Assembly: GCA_026987155.1 (NCBI GenBank)
Contig: JALSNG010000059.1
Span: forward strand, 1-10,670
Length of the DNA: 10,670 bases
Source: Thermococcus sp.
GTDB lineage: Archaea; Methanobacteriota_B; Thermococci; Thermococcales; Thermococcaceae
Direction: 5' to 3'
This document shows, piece after piece, positions 6,727-10,670 of this stretch. The notes below the pieces were generated by a model, which worked only from the letters and a program-made list of their open reading frames with translations, was not told the origin of the DNA and did no database searches. Position 1 is the stretch's first letter, and each line of letters starts with the position of its first letter. A program made the position numbers and the translations under genes.

Positions 6727-7296
6727 ATGGTTGGCTGGAAGTCTGTCCTGTTGGGCTGTTTCGCCGTTCAGGTTGTGGTTAACCTGGTATTTTACGGCTT
6801 CCCTTCGATAGTTTTCTCCGTTCTTATTCCCGACTTCCTTTATTGGAAAATCGCATGGTCTCTGCCCGTTTTCATAATCCTGTACTTCCTCCTCGCGGCT
6901 TTCTCTCTCTACTACCTGGGGATCTCGCCGAGCCTCAGGAGGGGTAAGCTGTCCGGCTACCTATATTTCGCTGTTGGTGCAGTTGGCTCGATTGGAGTCC
7001 TGCTGAAGTTTACTTGGGGAGAGGAACCCATCTTTCAGGTGGCTTTCTTTCTCTGGCTTCTCTCCTCTCTCCTGGGCGTCCTCGCCCTTTATTTGCTGGA
7101 GGAAACGATTCCAGAACCAATCTCGGCAGCAATAATTGCCTTCATTGGAATATCGGCCTTTGTCAGTGCCACAACTGCCCAGTGGATCATTGCCGATTAC
7201 TACGTTCACGTCAATGCCAACGGAAGCATTCCAGAGAACGCTACCGTTATCGTTGCCTACCCCGAAAACGTCAGTCCTCCAAACGCGACGGGCTAA
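6727..7296 (+). CDS. Unrecognised membrane protein, five helices with a sequon-rich outer tail
   Basis: I do not recognise a family for this 189-residue protein. Hydrophobic helices are visible at about 5-23, 43-64, 76-94, 102-124 and 132-155. The basic loop SLRRGK (69-74) between helices 2 and 3 should be cytoplasmic by the positive-inside rule. That places the N-terminus inside and the polar C-terminal tail (156-189) outside. The tail holds four N-x-S/T sequons in about 25 residues (Asn165, 171, 181 and 186), so it may be N-glycosylated. The start at 6727 is supported by a TATA-like box 24 bases upstream. It sits between a cysteine-cluster gene and a PUA-domain gene, neither of which suggests a role. 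Codon use looks like that of its neighbours. It is a real gene judging by coherent topology; the function is unknown. Confidence 0.75.
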   Translation: MVGWKSVLLGCFAVQVVVNLVFYGFPSIVFSVLIPDFLYWKIAWSLPVFIILYFLLAAFSLYYLGISPSLRRGKLSGYLYFAVGAVGSIGVLLKFTWGEEPIFQVAFFLWLLSSLLGVLALYLLEETIPEPISAAIIAFIGISAFVSATTAQWIIADYYVHVNANGSIPENATVIVAYPENVSPPNATG

Positions 7297-7297
7297 G

Positions 7298-7306
7298 CTT
7301 TTAAAC
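7298..7306 (+). promoter_or_regulatory. TATA box of the PUA-domain gene (apparently leaderless)
   Basis: CTTTTAAAC lies immediately after the upstream stop codon and is centred about 25 bases before the ATG at 7327. No Shine-Dalgarno is seen ahead of the ATG. This is the third plus-strand gene in a row with this arrangement. Confidence 0.55.
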
Positions 7307-7326
7307 TCGGTATCGAGGCTGGAATC

Positions 7327-7830
7327 ATGGAGAGGGAACTCAGATACAGACGCGCCTCCTCGTGGGAATACGATTTGATCCTCCGCGAGGCCGAGAAGTA
7401 TGGTGAGTTGAAGCACCCTTTCTTCGCGATAGTTGAGGGTCGCTTTAGGGACGTTTATGCCGTTAACGAGAGGGTGTGGGCCGAGATTGAGGGTTTGAAC
7501 ATCAAACCCTACGCCTACGGGACCTTCGTCGGCACGATAAAGGTGGACAGAAATCTCGTCGAGAAGTTCTACCCCAACGTCGAGTTCTTCTACTTCGTTA
7601 ACGTTGAGAAGAACTACGCTGTCTTAAGCCCAAAGGCGGGCTTCCTCTTCACAACTGGAAAGGACGTGCCGAGGAGCGGGGTGAGGAGATACAACTGGCA
7701 GGGGACAAAGAAGCTGGTGATTTACGACGATAACGGTGTTATCCTGGGTATTGGCAGGATAAACCCGGAAAGCAGGAGGAAGTTCATCCTGAACGTGACT
7801 GATGTGGGGGAGTTTTTGAGGAGGCACTAA
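7327..7830 (+). CDS. NIP7-like pre-PUA/PUA domain protein, probable RNA-binding ribosome biogenesis factor
   Basis: Protein of 167 residues with an N-terminal pre-PUA-like domain (about 1-90, including KHPFFAIVEGRFRDVYAVNE and YAYGTFVGTIK) and a C-terminal PUA domain (about 93-167). The PUA part resembles NIP7: KAGFLFTTGKDVPRSGVRR, a central LVIYDDNGVILGIGR strand pair, and the ending NVTDVGEFLRRH, comparable to the ADIGEYLR end of NIP7. NIP7 and archaeal relatives bind RNA and act in large ribosomal subunit maturation; that role here is by homology. The length fits the family (about 160-180 residues). The stop TAA (7828-7830) overlaps the stop of the convergent gene by 4 bases. An alternative is another archaeal PUA protein of undefined RNA target. 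Confidence 0.85.
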   Translation: MERELRYRRASSWEYDLILREAEKYGELKHPFFAIVEGRFRDVYAVNERVWAEIEGLNIKPYAYGTFVGTIKVDRNLVEKFYPNVEFFYFVNVEKNYAVLSPKAGFLFTTGKDVPRSGVRRYNWQGTKKLVIYDDNGVILGIGRINPESRRKFILNVTDVGEFLRRH

Positions 7831-9290
7831 ACAAGGGAGTCGAGGATTTTCTCGGCCATGGTAACGAAGGCGCGGGCCTGTTCTTTTTCCCATTTTTTGA
7901 CTTTTTTGAGCTTGTAGAGCCACCACGCTCCCAGTAGAAGCGGTGCGGTTGCACCCACGACTACAGGAGTTGGAAAGTTTAAGTTGAACGCCTGAAGAAC
8001 CCACTGACCAACGTACCCTATGGGCAGGGCTTCCAAGAGAGTGATGCCGATCTCCAAATGCTGGAATTTCTCTCTTTCAAGTCGTTTTTCAATCAACTCT
8101 TCTCCTTCCTTCATGACTTTGGTTAGTGTTTCTATCGCCTCTTCAAGCTCAACGGAAAAAGTTGAAAGGCCTCTCGCCTCGTACATCTTCTCCATTATGA
8201 GGGTTATGCCACCTAACTTGGAGACCCTTTTTGGTGAGAGGAATTTTAGATAGCTTTCAAGACTTATTTTAAGGTTTTTAAGGTCTTGCAGGATTTTTCC
8301 TATATCTTCCTCTTGGAGGGCGTTTTTAGTCTTGACGTCCTTTATCGTCCTTTTCACGAGAAAGTTTAACATCTCCAGTGTTGAGAATGTGAGGGCTATG
8401 TATTGGCCCTGGTAGAATATTCCGTGGTGGCAGACCATCTTCCTCTCCTTCTCGTGGGCGAGGACGTATTCTTTCCAGATATTGCACTCGGGAAGAGTCA
8501 TTTTTTCAAAATCAGTGCGCTTTTTGTCAGCCTTTACTAATATCAATGAGGTGGGGGAGACTATTTCCTCAAAATAAACCCTGTTTCCATGGATCCAATC
8601 CTTTATTTTTTCTATCGCATGTTCATTTTTAACCGCCCTGTAGCCCTCATCTGTAACAGCAAGGCCGTAAAACTCTCTTGGACAGTTTGTTACTACCTTT
8701 TGTATTGATGCATCATCTCCAAAGTTTTCACGAACCTTCTCCCATGGAACTTCAATGGAGGCGATAAAGAACCGGCCCTTCTCGCTTAAGATTATCTCTG
8801 AAATGGGCTCTTCGAGTCTCTTTTCCAAAGATTCCTTAATCTTCCCCCTCAGCTCGTCCAAGAACGGGTTTGGTGAGCTTTCACTTCCACAACCGTTCCT
8901 CCATGCGAGGAAAAATGGAACGGCTATTAAATCGTCGAAATTAGTCGGTGCGTTTTCCACGTGTATTGACACTGCCATTGGGATGTAATTGGGCGTTAAT
9001 TTTTCCTCTCCAATATCCAACAGGGAGATCCTTATTGACACGGGAAGTGTAAACCACTTAGGTTTACCATTTATTTCGTAGCGAATTTCAACGCATTCCT
9101 TTCCCACTTCAAGCTCGGCAATGCGGTCGAGGTAGGGTTTTTCGAAAAAGAAATCGGGCTTGACCTTGCATAGCTCTTTCTCTTTTGAGTCTCCGTTAAT
9201 GCTCTTCTTTGGGTTCCTTGAGTTTAAGGTTATATATCCCGGTACGAAAATAACCATTTCAGCCCTTTGAATAAAATCCGCACACTCCAT
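7827..9290 (-). CDS. Unknown protein with helical region and two C-terminal membrane helices (AT-rich accessory gene)
   Basis: A 487-residue protein I cannot assign to a family. Residues 1-300 look like mixed alpha/beta soluble domain(s) with no catalytic motif I recognise; they include scattered Cys (134, 203, 269, 287) and a CHHG at 287-290. Residues about 305-410 are charged and helix-forming (EKMYEARGL, LEEAIETLTKVMKEGEELIE), probably coiled coil. Two hydrophobic segments follow, at about 411-434 and 441-461, joined by the short loop NLNFP, then the basic KLKKVKKWEKE and a final helix. This late helical stalk plus membrane hairpin recalls CorA-type architecture, but there is no GMN motif, so the resemblance is only of layout. 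The ATG at 9290 lies 3 bases after the methyltransferase stop, with GGGATGAG upstream, so the two are one transcription unit. Base composition is AT-rich (19 of 60 bases G or C at 8221-8280), suggesting transfer. Confidence 0.8.
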   Translation of the reverse strand: MECADFIQRAEMVIFVPGYITLNSRNPKKSINGDSKEKELCKVKPDFFFEKPYLDRIAELEVGKECVEIRYEINGKPKWFTLPVSIRISLLDIGEEKLTPNYIPMAVSIHVENAPTNFDDLIAVPFFLAWRNGCGSESSPNPFLDELRGKIKESLEKRLEEPISEIILSEKGRFFIASIEVPWEKVRENFGDDASIQKVVTNCPREFYGLAVTDEGYRAVKNEHAIEKIKDWIHGNRVYFEEIVSPTSLILVKADKKRTDFEKMTLPECNIWKEYVLAHEKERKMVCHHGIFYQGQYIALTFSTLEMLNFLVKRTIKDVKTKNALQEEDIGKILQDLKNLKISLESYLKFLSPKRVSKLGGITLIMEKMYEARGLSTFSVELEEAIETLTKVMKEGEELIEKRLEREKFQHLEIGITLLEALPIGYVGQWVLQAFNLNFPTPVVVGATAPLLLGAWWLYKLKKVKKWEKEQARAFVTMAEKILDSLV

Positions 9291-9293
9291 GTC

Positions 9294-10127
9294 TCATCCC
9301 TTCTTTAGTAGGAGGGCAACATCGAGGGCACGTTTTCTTGCTTTCTTTTCATCCGAGTTTATCCTTTCAAGGTTTTCGATTATAACCTTTACCTCTTTAG
9401 AGGGGTTCTTAATGGCTTCTGTAGGTTTTAGTGAGGAGGGTTCTCCTCCTATATCCGCTATGGGTGCAAAATCTGGTTTTATGTGATAATAAACCTTCCA
9501 TACAAGCTTGAAGCCACATTCTCTAAGGAGTGATTCGAGGTGTTGCACATCGAATTTTCTAACTGGAAGTTGTCGGAAAACTGGATTTAGAGTTAACTCC
9601 TCATACTCATCCCTTTTTATCTCCTTAGCCCCTTCATCGGTGGAGACCAGGAACATTTCTCTTCCCTCTGAATGTGTTGTGAGGAAGAGAACCCATCCTT
9701 CTTCCTTCAGAACCCTATGAAACTCTCCGAGAGTCTCTAAAAGTTCGTGGTGTGCGACATGCTGGGCAACGTGGCTGTAGTTTATGAAATCGACGCTTTC
9801 TGGAGGAATTGGGTCAAGCCTTGATCCCGTCGTCCAGAGGAAGAAGACGTTTGGACTGGATCCGAAGGATTCCATCGCTTTTCTCAGCCTCCATACATCC
9901 GCGTCTATGGCGATGACTTTTCTGCTTATGGAAAGGAGAAATGGTATGAGCCTCCCAAAGCCGGTTCCGACGTCCATGGAAACGTCAAGTTTTTTCTCCC
10001 TTCCAACAGTTTCTACTACTCTCTCCAGAACGTATGCCTCTTCCAGGTTCCATCTTGTTTCGTTGTAGCTTTTGATTAAGCTTGAGGTTAATCTCTCATC
10101 CCTATCTGGGTAGATGTAGTTGCCCAT
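9294..10127 (-). CDS. Class I SAM-dependent methyltransferase
   Basis: A 277-residue soluble protein with a Rossmann-type methyltransferase fold. Motif I is MDVGTGFGRLIPF (51-63), the acidic end of strand 2 is IAIDAD (72-77), and the strand 4 region INYSHVAQHVAHHELLETL (115-133) leads into HRVLKEEGWVLFLTTH (137-152), as in the Methyltransf_11/25 group. The C-terminal ~120 residues may form the substrate cap. It has no DPPY/NPPY motif, so a DNA N-methyltransferase is unlikely; the substrate could be a small molecule, lipid, sugar or protein. The start at 10127 has AAAGGAT just upstream. It is the first gene of a two-gene AT-rich unit and is transcribed divergently from the KaiC-like gene. Confidence 0.88.
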   Translation of the reverse strand: MGNYIYPDRDERLTSSLIKSYNETRWNLEEAYVLERVVETVGREKKLDVSMDVGTGFGRLIPFLLSISRKVIAIDADVWRLRKAMESFGSSPNVFFLWTTGSRLDPIPPESVDFINYSHVAQHVAHHELLETLGEFHRVLKEEGWVLFLTTHSEGREMFLVSTDEGAKEIKRDEYEELTLNPVFRQLPVRKFDVQHLESLLRECGFKLVWKVYYHIKPDFAPIADIGGEPSSLKPTEAIKNPSKEVKVIIENLERINSDEKKARKRALDVALLLKKG

Positions 10128-10147
10128 GCTTATCCTTTGTATCGTAA

Positions 10148-10178
10148 TCTTTTTAAGCTCTTTTGCTTAAAGTATAAT
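10148..10178. promoter_or_regulatory. Divergent promoter region with a 7-base inverted repeat
   Basis: The 84-base gap between the methyltransferase (-) and the KaiC-like gene (+) contains TTTAAGC (10152-10158) and its exact reverse complement GCTTAAA (10165-10171), 6 bases apart. TATA-like sequences for both directions fall on or beside these arms (CTTAAAGTATAATG on the plus strand; TTATACTTTAAG or CTTAAAAAG on the minus strand). Which box serves which gene is not certain. The repeat could be an operator or merely two facing TATA boxes. Confidence 0.45.
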
Positions 10179-10196
10179 GATAACAAAAAGTAACTA

Positions 10197-10206
10197 AAGG
10201 GGGTGA
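10197..10206 (+). promoter_or_regulatory. Shine-Dalgarno of the KaiC-like gene
   Basis: AAGGGGGTGA ends 5 bases before the ATG at 10212. It is a strong ribosome-binding site and fixes the start of the partial gene that runs off the window. Confidence 0.75.
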
Positions 10207-10211
10207 CGCTC

Positions 10212-10670
10212 ATGGTCAAGCGAGTCAAGACCGGTATCCCTGGAATGGACGAGATACTCCACGGGGGGATTCCGGAGCGAAACGTCGTCCTTCTCAGCGG
10301 CGGACCGGGAACGGGGAAGACTATCTTTAGCCAGCAGTTCATATGGAACGGACTACAGACGGGTGAACCCGGAATCTACGTTGCCCTTGAGGAGCACCCG
10401 GTCCAGGTGAGGGGGAACATGGCCGGGTTCGGCTGGGACGTCAGAAAGTACGAGGAAGATGGTTTGTTTGCCATGGTGGATGCCTTCACAGCCGGCATAG
10501 GCAGGAGCAAGGAGTATGAAAAATACATCGTTCACGACCTCACCGACATCAGGGAGTTCATAGACGTCCTCAGAACGGCAGTCAAGGACCTTGGTGCCAA
10601 AAGGGTCGTCATAGACTCTGTTACAACGCTCTACATCAACAAGCCGGCCATGGCGAGGAGCGTAGTGATG
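10212..10670 (+). CDS. KaiC-like RecA-superfamily ATPase, N-terminal part (3' truncated by window edge)
   Basis: The first 153 residues of a KaiC/RadA-like ATPase; the frame is open to the window end. It begins with the KaiC-domain lead VKTGIPGMDEILHGGIPERN. It has Walker A GGPGTGKT (30-37), an adjacent glutamate pair LEEHP (Glu60-Glu61) at the place of KaiC's catalytic glutamates, and Walker B VVIDSVTTLY (132-141). The segment FTAGIGRSKEYEKYIVHDL is characteristic of a conserved Thermococcales KaiC-like family as I remember it (Pyrococcus horikoshii PH0284-type). Such proteins bind ATP and are thought to act in signalling or regulation rather than in a circadian clock; the exact role is unknown. 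Start at ATG 10212 with a strong Shine-Dalgarno. Codon use is GC-rich like the core genes and unlike the adjacent methyltransferase unit. Confidence 0.93.
   Translation, partial: MVKRVKTGIPGMDEILHGGIPERNVVLLSGGPGTGKTIFSQQFIWNGLQTGEPGIYVALEEHPVQVRGNMAGFGWDVRKYEEDGLFAMVDAFTAGIGRSKEYEKYIVHDLTDIREFIDVLRTAVKDLGAKRVVIDSVTTLYINKPAMARSVVM

Noticed and set aside
8417..8440. CHHG plus other cysteines in the 487-residue protein as a zinc site
   Set aside because: Only one Cys with two His is clustered; the other Cys residues are isolated and do not form a recognisable CxxC or zinc-finger pattern.
9294..10127. Methyltransferase as part of a restriction-modification or BREX-like system
   Set aside because: There is no DPPY/NPPY catalytic motif, no target-recognition-like region, and no nuclease, ATPase or phosphatase partner of such systems next to it.
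1..10670. CRISPR array, tRNA or rRNA gene, insertion sequence or long direct repeat
   Set aside because: Reading through the window I found no regularly spaced repeats, no cloverleaf-like intergenic sequence and no transposase. All gaps between genes are under about 110 bases and are accounted for by promoters and T-rich stretches.

Overview
The window looks like a chromosomal segment of a hyperthermophilic euryarchaeon of the Thermococcales, most likely Thermococcus. The basis is an archaeal-type Elp3 C-terminus, Shine-Dalgarno motifs of the GGAGGTGA type, TATA/BRE promoters, leaderless starts, tightly packed genes, a NIP7-like PUA protein and a KaiC-like ATPase that closely matches a Pyrococcus/Thermococcus family as I remember it. 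Most of the DNA is fairly GC-rich (for example 37 of 60 bases at 4861-4920). The exception is a clearly AT-richer block at about 7840-10130.

Layout. Bases 1-863 (+) hold the C-terminal half of the tRNA wobble-uridine modification enzyme Elp3. It ends in a 4-base stop-codon overlap with a convergent membrane protein of the HdeD/DUF308 family (860-1417, -). Next comes a minus-strand ABC-2 export or envelope operon: ATPase (4445-5368), permease (3435-4448) and a secreted, membrane-anchored multi-domain NEW3 protein (1501-3429). These genes overlap or are 5 bases apart and share one promoter at about 5404-5412. Upstream of it lies a second HdeD/DUF308 paralogue (5469-6074, -), so two colinear HdeD paralogues bracket the ABC operon.

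From 6184 the plus strand carries three small genes, each with a TATA box about 24-25 bases ahead of its ATG and no Shine-Dalgarno (apparently leaderless): a YkgJ-type cysteine-cluster protein, an unrecognised five-helix membrane protein with a sequon-rich outer tail, and a NIP7-like PUA-domain protein. The last shares its stop codon region with a convergent two-gene minus-strand unit: a class I SAM-dependent methyltransferase (9294-10127) followed 3 bases later by a 487-residue protein of unknown function (7827-9290) with a helical region and two C-terminal membrane helices. This AT-rich pair is the most novel-looking part of the window. A short divergent promoter region with a 7-base inverted repeat separates it from the start of a KaiC-like RecA-superfamily ATPase (10212 to the window end, +).

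Taken together, the window is core translation-related genes (Elp3, PUA protein) interleaved with envelope genes (HdeD paralogues, ABC/NEW3 operon) and one probable accessory insertion. I see no tRNA, rRNA, CRISPR array, transposase or long repeat. No intergenic stretch exceeds about 110 bases.
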